From NCBI GenBank assembly GCA_020027645.1, contig JAHKKM010000006.1:1-64000 (forward strand): DNA of 64,000 bases, given 5' to 3'. Source of the stretch: Pseudomonadota bacterium (GTDB lineage Bacteria; Pseudomonadota; Gammaproteobacteria; Steroidobacterales; Woeseiaceae). Both the position numbers and the translations under genes were made by a program. The notes beneath the pieces were generated by a model. It worked only from the letters and a program-made list of their open reading frames with translations. It made no database searches and was not told where the DNA came from. This document shows, in pieces, positions 17,033 to 25,752 of this stretch. Position 1 is the first letter of the stretch. Every line of letters begins with the position of its first letter.

Positions 17033-18667
17033 TCAGCGACCGGAACTCAGTCGCGGCGTGCCTTCGAGCGCCAGAAGTGAATTGATGTAGGCCTGTGTCT
17101 GCGCACCTGCCTGGCCGTCGGCCTGCAAGCGATGCCGTTGCTGAAACGCTTTCAACTGTTGCTCGAGCTCCTCGTCAAACAAGTCCGATGCGGAGACTTC
17201 ACCTTTGTATTCCGCATCGAGCGCGGCCAGGCTCTGCCGCAGCCAGCGCACATTCTCGTTGCGCACTCCACGAGACAACGCGCTCACCACGCCATTCGGC
17301 GGGCGCCAGAACAACAGGAACTGTCCAAACCAGAGATCGGCGATATCCTCCAGTGCAAAGCTTGCACTGTTATCGCCGGCCGCCAGCATGCCTGTGGTAT
17401 CGGTAGCCGATACCAGTACCGGCTGGTAAGTCACGCCGTCGGTGCCAGTCAATGTGAGCATCACCGGCAGGTCCAGCTGTCGGACATTATTCATCGTACC
17501 GCGCTGGTAAAGGCAGCTGAGGCCCTGTGCCTCTGCCTGTGCACAAGCGGTGCCGTCGGCCGGGTTGTAACGGATACCCCATAGCTTGGCCATAGTGCGC
17601 ATGGCGGCTTCGACATCCGTTGTGGCCGCAGCATTTTGCAGAAACTCTTCGACTGTCGGTCCTTCGGGCTCCGCGGCGGCTGTCAGCGGCGCTGTTTCGG
17701 GTGCTGCATCGGCCGGCGCGGCAACGACAGGCTGGGTGACAATCTCGACAGCTTCCGGGCCCCGCTCGCGATTCATCGACCACAGAGAAGCGACTAACAA
17801 AATCAGGCCGGCGATACCCAGCACAGGCAACGCCCACTTGAGCACTGCGGGCGTCAGGGACTGGCCGGACACTTCTGCCGTGGCACGGCGAACCAGGCGC
17901 CGGTTCACCTTGCGCATATCGCGGCTGTAAGCCCCAAGCAGCGCACGGTCGCAAATCACGTTCATGATACGCGGCACGCCACCGGAGAGACGGAAGACCT
18001 CGCGCTTGGCGCGCTCGTCGAATATCTCGGTGAGCGCGCCCGCAACCTTCAGGCGGTGATCGATATACCGGATCGCCTCGTCCTTCGATAACGGCTCGAG
18101 GTGATAACGACCCGTGACGCGTTGCGCCAGTTGCCGCAGGTCGTTTCCTGCAAGCTTCTCCCGCAATTCCGGCTGGGCGATCAAAATGATCTGCAGCAGT
18201 TTCTGCTTTGCGGTTTCCAGATTTGTCAGAAGCCGCAGTTGCTCCAGAACCTCGACCGACAGGTTCTGCGCTTCATCGATCAGCAGGATCGTGCGCCGGC
18301 CGGCGGCGTGTGCGGCAAGCAGATGCCAGTTCAGTGCGTCGACCAGTGCTTTGGCGCTGCCCTTGTCCTGTGGCAAGGCAATGTGCAGCTCCTCGCAGAT
18401 GGCGGTCAGGAACTCAAGCGCCGAAAGTTGCGGATTGAGTATGAGTGCCACATCGACCTTGTCGGGCAGCTGGCTCAGCAAGGTTCGGACCAGCGTGGTT
18501 TTGCCGGTTCCCACCTCGCCAGTGAGCTGAATGAACCCGCCGCTCTCGGTAACGCCGTAGACCAGGTGAGCAAGGCCTTCGCCATGCCTCTCGCTCATGA
18601 ACAGGTAGCGGGGGTCCGGAGTGATTGCGAACGGTTTTTCGTTCAGGCCGAAGAACTTGGTATACAT
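17033..18667 (-). CDS. exeA: ExeA/GspA-type AAA ATPase with peptidoglycan-binding domain
   Basis: 544 residues. The N-terminal AAA domain begins YTKFFGLNEKPFAITPDPRYLF, with Walker A GEVGTGKTT near 52 and Walker B TILLIDEAQNLS. A membrane helix lies at about 285-305, and a peptidoglycan-binding type 1 fold closes the protein (LKAFQQRHRLQADGQAGAQT). The ATG at 18667 is chosen because homologues start with this motif; the frame is open further upstream to 19000 but that overlaps dinB and looks non-coding. Partner of gspB. Confidence 0.92.
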   Translation of the reverse strand: MYTKFFGLNEKPFAITPDPRYLFMSERHGEGLAHLVYGVTESGGFIQLTGEVGTGKTTLVRTLLSQLPDKVDVALILNPQLSALEFLTAICEELHIALPQDKGSAKALVDALNWHLLAAHAAGRRTILLIDEAQNLSVEVLEQLRLLTNLETAKQKLLQIILIAQPELREKLAGNDLRQLAQRVTGRYHLEPLSKDEAIRYIDHRLKVAGALTEIFDERAKREVFRLSGGVPRIMNVICDRALLGAYSRDMRKVNRRLVRRATAEVSGQSLTPAVLKWALPVLGIAGLILLVASLWSMNRERGPEAVEIVTQPVVAAPADAAPETAPLTAAAEPEGPTVEEFLQNAAATTDVEAAMRTMAKLWGIRYNPADGTACAQAEAQGLSCLYQRGTMNNVRQLDLPVMLTLTGTDGVTYQPVLVSATDTTGMLAAGDNSASFALEDIADLWFGQFLLFWRPPNGVVSALSRGVRNENVRWLRQSLAALDAEYKGEVSASDLFDEELEQQLKAFQQRHRLQADGQAGAQTQAYINSLLALEGTPRLSSGR

Positions 18668-18732
18668 GTCAGGATTCGTCTGCTGCAGTTTGCGCCGCTC
18701 GCCGTCCGGCCATATGCCTGATTCTACACGAA

Positions 18733-19917
18733 TTATGATCCATTCAATGTTCGTGCACGGCCAAGCGACAGGCGCCCGAATCGCTCGCGGATGCGGTCGA
18801 CGGTCTGGTCGAGCTCGGCTTTTCCCTGTGTCTCGCCGGATGCAAAGAGGTCTTGCTGCGCGTCCGGCACAAGATCGGTTCCGCCGACGCCGAGCAATCG
18901 AATCCGGCTGCCCGGGTGCTCGACCAGCCAGGTCGCGAGAAGCTGGCGTGCAACCTCGTACAGCTGATCGGTACCGCAGGAGGGCGGATGCAGGCTGCAC
19001 TGGCGCGTGCAGGTCGTGAAGTCCGACTCCCGGATCTTGATCTGCAACGTTGCCGCCAGCAATGACCTGGCACGCAGGCGAGTTGCTGTCTTCTCCACGA
19101 GCCGCAGCAGTTCGCGATTCATCGCGGTGACATCCGTCAGGTCTTTATCGTAAGTCTCCTCGGCACTGATGGATTTCTCGTCCCGCGACGCAACCACAGG
19201 ACGATCGTCAATGCCGCAGGCCCGTTGACGCATCCGGCCGGCGTATCGACCGAACACGGCTGTGAGCTTGCTGTCACTGGCAGCGCGCAGGTCGGCAATG
19301 GTTTTGATGTCTATCTTTACCAGTCGCGCGAGGGTCTCGCGCCCTATCCCTGGAATCACCTGCACTGGCAAAGGATCCAGGACCGAATGCACATTCTGTT
19401 CCGTGATCACCACCAGCCCATCCGGCTTCTCGAGATCGGATGCGATTTTCGCCAGCAGCTTGTTGTATGCCACGCCGACAGATGCGGTCAGTCCGGTGAT
19501 GTCGCGAATCCGGCTTTTGATCTGCCGGGCGATCACAACTTCCGAACCAAAAAGGCTGCGGCTTTCGGTAACGTCGAGGAACGCTTCATCGAGCGACAAT
19601 CCTTCGACCAGCGGTGAGAACTCGCGAAAGATTGCGAATACCTCATCCGAAACTTTTTCATAGTGGTCCATGCGCGGCGCTACCCGAAGGAGTTCCGGGC
19701 AACGGCGCATGGCTTCACGCATCGGCATTGCAGACCGAATGCCGAATTTCCGTGCTTCATAACTCGCAGCAGCAACCACTCCGCGATTGCTGCCGCCTCC
19801 GACAACCAGGGGCTTGCCGCGCAAATCCGGATTGTCACGCTGCTCGACAGATGCATAAAAAGCATCCATATCGACATGCAGGATACTGCGATGGTCCTGC
19901 TGCGGCGAAGCCATCAT
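18733..19917 (-). CDS. dinB: DNA polymerase IV
   Basis: Y-family translesion polymerase, 394 residues. Catalytic acids in HVDMDAFYASVE and SLDEAFLDVTE, the steric-gate region nearby, SVGVAYNKLLAKIASDLEKPDG, a helix-hairpin-helix at IPGIGRETL and a little-finger domain follow in order. The ATG overlaps the ispA stop in ATGA, an odd pairing of lipid synthesis and DNA repair. I see no LexA box, and expression is probably tied to ispA. Confidence 0.95.
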   Translation of the reverse strand: MMASPQQDHRSILHVDMDAFYASVEQRDNPDLRGKPLVVGGGSNRGVVAAASYEARKFGIRSAMPMREAMRRCPELLRVAPRMDHYEKVSDEVFAIFREFSPLVEGLSLDEAFLDVTESRSLFGSEVVIARQIKSRIRDITGLTASVGVAYNKLLAKIASDLEKPDGLVVITEQNVHSVLDPLPVQVIPGIGRETLARLVKIDIKTIADLRAASDSKLTAVFGRYAGRMRQRACGIDDRPVVASRDEKSISAEETYDKDLTDVTAMNRELLRLVEKTATRLRARSLLAATLQIKIRESDFTTCTRQCSLHPPSCGTDQLYEVARQLLATWLVEHPGSRIRLLGVGGTDLVPDAQQDLFASGETQGKAELDQTVDRIRERFGRLSLGRARTLNGS

Positions 19918-20804
19918 GCAGACCTCTCGACTATGAAACGCGCAAGCCATCGCAACGGCTCAGCCGATTCGCCAAAAGCAGCGAGATGGCCGAGGCCCTT
20001 TTCCAGCAATTCTGCGCAACGTGCCCTCGATGCATCCATGCCGAACAATGCAGGCCAGGTGGCTTTCATCTTCTTCCGGTCAGCACCGGTGTGCTTGCCT
20101 ATTACTTCGGTATGACCCTCGACATCAAGAATGTCATCCCGAATCTGAAATGCCAGACCCAGGGACTCGGAAAATTCTAGAAGCGCTGTCTTGTGTTCAG
20201 TCGCGAGGCCATTCGCAAGGCAAGCGGCTGACATCACTGACGCACGAATCAGCGCTCCGGTCTTCAGGCTGTACATCTGCCACAGGTCCTGCTCCGAAAT
20301 GCTGCGGCCCTCCGAGGCAAGATCGATCGCCTGGCCGCCGGTCATGCCGAGCGATCCGCAGGCTTCGCCGACTATCGAGATGATTTGCACGATCTCACGT
20401 TCACTCAGAGTTTCGGCGGATGACAACACGGTAAACGCGAGCGGCTGCAATGCATCGGCCGCGAGTATTGCCGTGGCTTCATCATACTGTCGATGCACGG
20501 TAGGCATGCCGCGCCGCAGGTCGTCGTCATCCATGGCCGGCAGGTCGTCGTGTACGAGTGAGAAGGCATGGATGAGTTCAATGGCAACGGCAGGCGCATC
20601 GAGTCGCCCGGTTGCGACCGCGAGGCACTCGCCGGCTGCATAGATCAGAAGTGGCCGGATACGTTTGCCTCCGTTAAGCACCGCATAGCGCATGGCTTCA
20701 TGCAGGCGTCGCGGAGCCCGCTCGGCCGGGGGCAGTGCGCGGTCCAGGCATGCAGCGACTCGTTCCGTGTAGTACGAAACCCTGTTTTCGAACGATATGG
20801 ACAA
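19914..20804 (-). CDS. ispA: Farnesyl diphosphate synthase
   Basis: Condenses IPP with DMAPP and GPP to give FPP. First aspartate-rich motif LVHDDLPAMDDDDLRRG, GKRIRPLL before it, and the second motif FQIRDDILDVEG; 296 residues from a TTG at 20804 with GGAAG seven bases upstream, which is the usual family length. It diverges from the mevalonate genes that supply its substrates, and overlaps dinB by four bases. Confidence 0.94.
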   Translation of the reverse strand: MSISFENRVSYYTERVAACLDRALPPAERAPRRLHEAMRYAVLNGGKRIRPLLIYAAGECLAVATGRLDAPAVAIELIHAFSLVHDDLPAMDDDDLRRGMPTVHRQYDEATAILAADALQPLAFTVLSSAETLSEREIVQIISIVGEACGSLGMTGGQAIDLASEGRSISEQDLWQMYSLKTGALIRASVMSAACLANGLATEHKTALLEFSESLGLAFQIRDDILDVEGHTEVIGKHTGADRKKMKATWPALFGMDASRARCAELLEKGLGHLAAFGESAEPLRWLARFIVERSA

Positions 20805-20898
20805 TGATCTGCTTCCAAATACTCGAGCAAGCCTACACGGATTTTGCCGCAGCCGCGCCGATGCCGGCAGCAACAGAAACGCTGCTGGCGGGCTGGGC

Positions 20899-20904
20899 TA
20901 TAAT
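20899..20904 (+). promoter_or_regulatory. Possible -10 element of the mevalonate operon
   Basis: A consensus TATAAT lies 41 bases before the mvaD start, in the 140-bp gap between ispA and mvaD. I find no convincing -35 box at the proper distance, so this rests on the hexamer and its position only. Confidence 0.35.
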
Positions 20905-20944
20905 CCATCCCCCGGCGGGAATGCAGATTATCCGGAACGTAACC

Positions 20945-21901
20945 ATGCGTGCGACAGCACAGGCGCAGCCCAACATTGCGCTCATCAAATACTGGGGCAA
21001 ACGGGATGCCGGGCGGAATTTGCCGGCTGTCAGTTCTCTTTCGCTGACGCTGGATTCGCTCTGGACCCGCATGACGGTCGAATTCGACCCGGCTCTCCCG
21101 ACCGACCGGCTGGAACTCAATGGTGAGGCGGCGAGCGGCCTGTTGCCTCGCATCTCTCGTTGCCTCGATCTCGTGGCGGGGACCAACCGTGCTCGCGCCG
21201 CGGTAACAAGCGAATGCAACTTTCCGATTGCCGCAGGACTTGCGTCCTCGGCTTCCGCCTTTGCCGCCCTGGTCGTTGCCGCCAGTGATGCGGCGAAGAT
21301 AAGCGCCGACACGCTGACTCTGGCTCGTCTTGCCGGAGCGGTCTCCGGTTCTGCGGCCAGATCGCTGTACCCCGGCATAGTGCTGTTGTCCGCCGGCGAC
21401 AGGGAGATTCTTGTCGAAACGATTTCCGAAGACTGGCCACTCGAACTGGTGGTTGCAGTTACTGATGAATCGTCAAAGGCTGTCAGTTCCAGCGACGCCA
21501 TGTTGCGAAGTGCCGGGACGTCGCCTTTTTATGTGGCGTGGGTAGAGCAACAGGAGCAGGACATTGCGACTGCGCTGAGTGCCGTGAGCTCAAGGGATTT
21601 TTCCGCGCTGGCTGCCGTTGCCGAACACAATTGCCTCAAGATGCACTCGCTGCTATGGACATCGAGACCGCCGGTCGTGTACTGGAATCAGGCAACCATG
21701 GCGTGCATGCAAACCGTTCGTGATTTGCAGGCTGACCGTGTCCCGGTCTTCTTCACTATCGATGCCGGGCCGCAACTCAAGGCGGTCTGCCTCGCGGAGT
21801 CGAGCAATGCTGTTGCAGCGGCACTCGAGGCCACCCCGGGTGTAAGACGAATTCTGCAGAGCGGGCTCGGAGCGGGCGCGCGTCGGATATCCCCGAGATG
21901 A
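20945..21901 (+). CDS. mvaD: Diphosphomevalonate decarboxylase
   Basis: ATP-dependent decarboxylation of mevalonate diphosphate to IPP, last step of the mevalonate route. GHMP-fold, 318 residues. Family hallmarks are NIALIKYWGKRD at residues 10-21, NLPAVSSLSLTLD, the GLASSASAFAAL phosphate loop, SGSAARSLYPG and the late FTIDAGPQLKAVC. The ATG at 20945 sits right before the conserved N-terminus. Its stop overlaps the next kinase gene in ATGA. Confidence 0.94.
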   Translation: MRATAQAQPNIALIKYWGKRDAGRNLPAVSSLSLTLDSLWTRMTVEFDPALPTDRLELNGEAASGLLPRISRCLDLVAGTNRARAAVTSECNFPIAAGLASSASAFAALVVAASDAAKISADTLTLARLAGAVSGSAARSLYPGIVLLSAGDREILVETISEDWPLELVVAVTDESSKAVSSSDAMLRSAGTSPFYVAWVEQQEQDIATALSAVSSRDFSALAAVAEHNCLKMHSLLWTSRPPVVYWNQATMACMQTVRDLQADRVPVFFTIDAGPQLKAVCLAESSNAVAAALEATPGVRRILQSGLGAGARRISPR

Positions 21902-22917
21902 CGAGTGCCTGCGCCAGTGCGCCAGGAAAAATCGTGCTCTGCGGTGAGTACGCCGTGCTGGCCGGCGCGCCGGCCATAGTGACCGCGGTTGACCGCCGTG
22001 CCCGGGCGGTCGTGGAGACCATCGCCGGGGCCGACCACACACTGATCGCACCCGGAGTGGTCGACGAAACCTTGCGCTTTCACCGCGATGCCGCAGGTCA
22101 TTACAGGTGGTCTGGAGACCGTTACCGACTCGTGGAGGAAGCCCTCGAGGCATGCGGCGGGATGCCGGCGAGATCCCTGTCGATGCATCTCGACACGCAA
22201 GCATTTCGCAATCCGGAATCCGGCAGGAAACTTGGCTTAGGTTCAAGTGCGGCATTGGCAACGGCGCTGGTAGCTGCACTCGACGCTCTCTTTCACAGCG
22301 GGCTGGATGTGCACGAGACTGCTGCCGCGGCGCACCGCAACTACCAGTCAGGCAGCGGAAGTGGCGCGGATATTGCGGCAAGTTTTGCCGGTGGCACGAT
22401 TCGCTTTCAAAGAACTGATACGCAGCAAAGCGGGCGGCCGCGAGTGCAGGCGATGCCTTGGCCTGAAGGTCTCGAGTACCGGGTGCTGTGGAGCGGTCGA
22501 ACGTCGGATACGGCGACGAAACTCCGACAACTCGAGGCACGAAAGGCGCTGGAGTGCAAAAGCGCGGACGCGTTGGCAGCGTCAGCCGCGGTGGTTTCGG
22601 AGCTTTGGGATACATCGTCGGCCAACGCGGTGCTTGCTGCATTGCGAATTTTCGTCAAAGACCTTCAGCACTTCAGTGCGGACCAGGACGTCGGGATTTT
22701 TGATGCAGGGCACCGGGAGCTGGTTGCGCCCGCGGAATCCATGGAACTCGTGTACAAACCCTGCGGTGCGGGCGGCGGTGACATCGGTGTTGTGTTCGGT
22801 ACCAGTGCCTCGGCTTTGAATGCATTCTGTGAACACGCATCGGGCAGCGGATTTAGCTGCCTGGACATGTCGGTTGCGGCGCGTGGCGTTTCGATCGAAC
22901 AAGGGAATGACGCATGA
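21898..22917 (+). CDS. Phosphomevalonate kinase (GHMP family)
   Basis: 339 residues. APGKIVLCGEYAVLAGAPAI at the N-terminus, the GLGSSAALATALVAA ATP loop near residue 115, SGSGSGADIAASFAGG, and a C-terminal CGAGGGDIGV loop mark a GHMP kinase of the phosphomevalonate kinase branch. The role follows from elimination: mevalonate kinase is fused to the next gene and mvaD precedes it. It overlaps both neighbours by four bases. Confidence 0.88.
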   Translation: MTSACASAPGKIVLCGEYAVLAGAPAIVTAVDRRARAVVETIAGADHTLIAPGVVDETLRFHRDAAGHYRWSGDRYRLVEEALEACGGMPARSLSMHLDTQAFRNPESGRKLGLGSSAALATALVAALDALFHSGLDVHETAAAAHRNYQSGSGSGADIAASFAGGTIRFQRTDTQQSGRPRVQAMPWPEGLEYRVLWSGRTSDTATKLRQLEARKALECKSADALAASAAVVSELWDTSSANAVLAALRIFVKDLQHFSADQDVGIFDAGHRELVAPAESMELVYKPCGAGGGDIGVVFGTSASALNAFCEHASGSGFSCLDMSVAARGVSIEQGNDA

Positions 22918-25163
22918 TCGATTCACGAATCAGCGGATTTTACCGCATGACCGTCGACGAACGGCTAGATGAGTTGTTGACGCGAGGAGTCATCGATGCA
23001 GAGACTGCGAAGCGGCTGAAAAATTCAAAGGGCCTGCTGTCGCCCGATGTCGCGGATCGCATGGTTGAAAATGTAATTGGCGTTTTCGGTTTGCCGCTGG
23101 CGGTTGCACCGAACTTCCTGGTGAACGGCAAGGACTATGTCGTACCCATGGTGACGGAGGAACCGTCGGTGGTTGCAGCGGTCAGCGCAGCTGCGATTGT
23201 GGTGCGGAATTCCGGTGGCTTCACGACCACAAGTACGGAACCGGTAACCATCGGTCAGATTCACCTTTACGGCCTGGCGGACGAGCAGGCAGCAATCACA
23301 AGGCTTGCCGCGGCTGAAGCGGAACTGCTGGCCCAGGCAAACGAACTGCAGCCGGGACTGGTGGCGAGAGGTGGCGGCGCCATCGGCCTCGAGATCCGCA
23401 GATTGCAGCTGGCCGACGGTCGAAACACACTCGCATTGCACCTGCTTGTCGATACACGCGACGCCATGGGAGCGAACCTCGTCAACACGATGTGCGAGGG
23501 AATCGCCAGCCGGGTTGCAGAGCTTGGCGGCGGCAAGGCAGTGCTGAAAATCCTTTCCAATCTCGCCGACCGCTCGATGATAAGCGCCAGTGCCAGGATA
23601 CCTGTTGATCGACTGGGTGCCGATGGTGCCAGGCTGCGGGACGCTATCGTGCTGGCCAACGAAATTGCTCTCGTCGATCCGTACCGTGCGACAACGCACA
23701 ACAAGGGAATCATGAACGGCATGGATGCTGTTGCCATTGCGACCGGTAACGACTGGCGCGCACTGGAGGCCGGTGCGCACGCGTATGCGGCACGGGATGG
23801 CGCCTACCGTTCTCTTACAAACTGGAGCGCATCGGGCAATGGTGATCTTCTTGGTGTGCTGCGGCTGCCGGTCAGAATGGGCGTCGTTGGCGGCGCGCTG
23901 AAAGCGAATCCGGCTGCGGTCATAGGATTGTGTATTGCGGGTGCCCGCTCTTCGCAGGAACTTGGCGAGCTGGTGACTGCCGTCGGGCTGGCGCAGAATT
24001 TCGCTGCATTGAGAGCACTGGCAACAACAGGCATACAGCGCGGCCATATGCGACTGCACGCCCGGAGTGTCGCGATGAGTGCAGGCGTTCCTCGCCGTCT
24101 GCAGGACAGGGTAGTGCGCTCGATGATCGAGAGCGGTGACATCAAAGACCGGAAAGCGAAGCAGCTGGCTGCGGAATTTGAATCCTCGAATCGTGGCATT
24201 GCGGGCAAGCCACTGGGTCACGGCAGTGCCTCGGGCAAGATCATTCTTCTGGGAGAGCATGCGGTCGTCTACGGACGTCCGGCTCTGGCTTTGCCATTGC
24301 CGGAGGCGATCAGCGCTGCTGTGTACGACAATGTGGCCGGCACGCGACTGAAAATCCCGGACTGGAATTTCGAGCAGGAGGTGTTGCACGACTTGCCGCA
24401 GGATGCGGCGGAAGGCGCCATGGCATTGTTGCAAATCATCTTGCGGCGCCTTGGCCTGGAATCGAGAAAATTTCTCATTGATGTGCAGGCGCGCATTCCG
24501 CCTGCGGCCGGCCTGGGTTCGTCGGCCGCACTGGCTGTTGCCATGATCCGCGCGCTGGACAACGCATACTCGCTGGGGATGAACGACCAAGCTGTGAATG
24601 AGCTCGCGTTCGAGTGCGAGACCTTTGCTCACGGTACGCCTTCCGGTATCGACAACACGGTTGCGGTATTTGGCAAGACCATGGTCTTTCGCAAAAAAGG
24701 TCCGAAGCGTATTAGCGAGCTGGCGCTGAGGAGGCTTCCGCCGCTGGTGGTGGCATGGAGCGGCACGCGCGGAAACACCCGAGAGCAAGTCGAAGCTGTA
24801 CGCCATCGATGGCTGCAGGATAAGGCAACGTATGAGAGGATTTTCGACGAGATCGGCCATGTCAGTGTCGAGGGTGCCGGTGCACTGGCCAAGGGAGACT
24901 ATGCGCGGCTGGGCTCGCTGATGAATATTGCGCACGGCCTGCTCAATGCGCTGCAAGTATCGACGCCACTGATCGAGGAGATGGTTGACATTGCGCGGTC
25001 GAGCGGTGCGGCAGGCGCAAAACTGACCGGTGCAGGCGGCGGCGGTTCCATAGTTGCCCTGTGTCCGGGCAATTCGGGTGCGGTGTCCCGGGCACTTGCC
25101 GCGGCGGGGTTCGAGGTCATCAGCGGTTTTGCAACCACAGGTGCAGGCGATGGGCAGCGATAA
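22914..25163 (+). CDS. HMG-CoA reductase-mevalonate kinase fusion
   Basis: 749 residues holding two consecutive mevalonate enzymes. Residues 1 to about 430 are a class II (Pseudomonas mevalonii-like) HMG-CoA reductase: EEPSVVAAVS with Glu83, DAMGANLVN near 183, HNKGIMNG with Lys264, Asp280 and GHMRLHARS with His382, all close to class II numbering. From about 435 a mevalonate kinase begins with SASGKIILLGEHAVVYGRPA, followed by PPAAGLGSSAAL, GTPSGIDNTVAVFG and KLTGAGGGGSIVAL. There is no stop, frameshift or membrane helix at the junction. It would convert HMG-CoA to phosphomevalonate. Overlaps its neighbours by 4 and 14 bases. Confidence 0.94.
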   Translation: MIDSRISGFYRMTVDERLDELLTRGVIDAETAKRLKNSKGLLSPDVADRMVENVIGVFGLPLAVAPNFLVNGKDYVVPMVTEEPSVVAAVSAAAIVVRNSGGFTTTSTEPVTIGQIHLYGLADEQAAITRLAAAEAELLAQANELQPGLVARGGGAIGLEIRRLQLADGRNTLALHLLVDTRDAMGANLVNTMCEGIASRVAELGGGKAVLKILSNLADRSMISASARIPVDRLGADGARLRDAIVLANEIALVDPYRATTHNKGIMNGMDAVAIATGNDWRALEAGAHAYAARDGAYRSLTNWSASGNGDLLGVLRLPVRMGVVGGALKANPAAVIGLCIAGARSSQELGELVTAVGLAQNFAALRALATTGIQRGHMRLHARSVAMSAGVPRRLQDRVVRSMIESGDIKDRKAKQLAAEFESSNRGIAGKPLGHGSASGKIILLGEHAVVYGRPALALPLPEAISAAVYDNVAGTRLKIPDWNFEQEVLHDLPQDAAEGAMALLQIILRRLGLESRKFLIDVQARIPPAAGLGSSAALAVAMIRALDNAYSLGMNDQAVNELAFECETFAHGTPSGIDNTVAVFGKTMVFRKKGPKRISELALRRLPPLVVAWSGTRGNTREQVEAVRHRWLQDKATYERIFDEIGHVSVEGAGALAKGDYARLGSLMNIAHGLLNALQVSTPLIEEMVDIARSSGAAGAKLTGAGGGGSIVALCPGNSGAVSRALAAAGFEVISGFATTGAGDGQR

Positions 25164-25749
25164 CAACGATTACAGCGTTGACCGCGTGGTTTCGTCTGAC
25201 AGTGAGCAGCTGATTCTTGTAAACAGCGATGACTCCGAAGCAGGATTCCTGGACAAGGGCCAATGTCACGACGGCGACGGGATCCTGCACCGCGCGTTTT
25301 CCCTTTTTATTTTCAATGGTCGCGGGGAATTGCTGCTGCAGCAGCGCGCGTCCGGCAAGCGCCTCTGGCCACTGTATTGGTCGAACAGTTGCTGCAGTCA
25401 TCCGCGCAAAGGCGAATCCATGCCTGAGGCGACCCAGCGCCGCCTGGCCGATGAGTTGGGGATTCAGGCCAGGCTCGAATTTGTCTACAAGTTCAGTTAT
25501 CAGGCGCGCTTCGGCGACAAGGGGTCGGAGAACGAACTCTGCTCGGTTTTCCTGGGTCGCAGCGACGATCCAGTGAAGCCGAACCTGACCGAGGTTGTGG
25601 CAACTCGCCATGTGCAGGCGTTGGCGCTCGCAAAGGAACTGCAGTCATCGCCGCAGACGTTCACGCCCTGGTTCAAAATGGAATGGGATCAGCTGAGCAC
25701 GTCGTTTGAAGAAACCCTGGCAGCGTATGCCGGACGCAAACGACGGTGA
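25150..25749 (+). CDS. idi: Isopentenyl-diphosphate isomerase, type I
   Basis: Nudix-fold isomerase, IPP to DMAPP, 199 residues. LHRAFSLFIFN at the first conserved strand, NSCCSHPRKGES with the catalytic cysteine, and ENELCSVF with the catalytic glutamate. It overlaps the fusion gene by 14 bases and ends the operon four bases from the convergent HMG-CoA synthase. Type I is unusual beside a mevalonate cluster, since many bacterial mevalonate operons carry the flavin-dependent type II. Confidence 0.93.
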   Translation: MGSDNNDYSVDRVVSSDSEQLILVNSDDSEAGFLDKGQCHDGDGILHRAFSLFIFNGRGELLLQQRASGKRLWPLYWSNSCCSHPRKGESMPEATQRRLADELGIQARLEFVYKFSYQARFGDKGSENELCSVFLGRSDDPVKPNLTEVVATRHVQALALAKELQSSPQTFTPWFKMEWDQLSTSFEETLAAYAGRKRR

Positions 25750-25752
25750 CTC

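Noticed and set aside
10827-18667. Flagellar or type II secretion gene cluster, prompted by flhC-like and gspB/exeA
   Set aside because: No further flagellar or gsp genes are present; these are isolated genes.
18668-19000. Long N-terminal extension of the ExeA frame
   Set aside because: Overlaps dinB on the same strand in another frame and has no homology; the family start lies at 18667.
23025-25166. Open frame of 713 codons on the minus strand across the HMGR-MVK gene
   Set aside because: It is antisense to a gene with clear motifs throughout, is rich in His/Arg/Gln, and has no recognisable domain.
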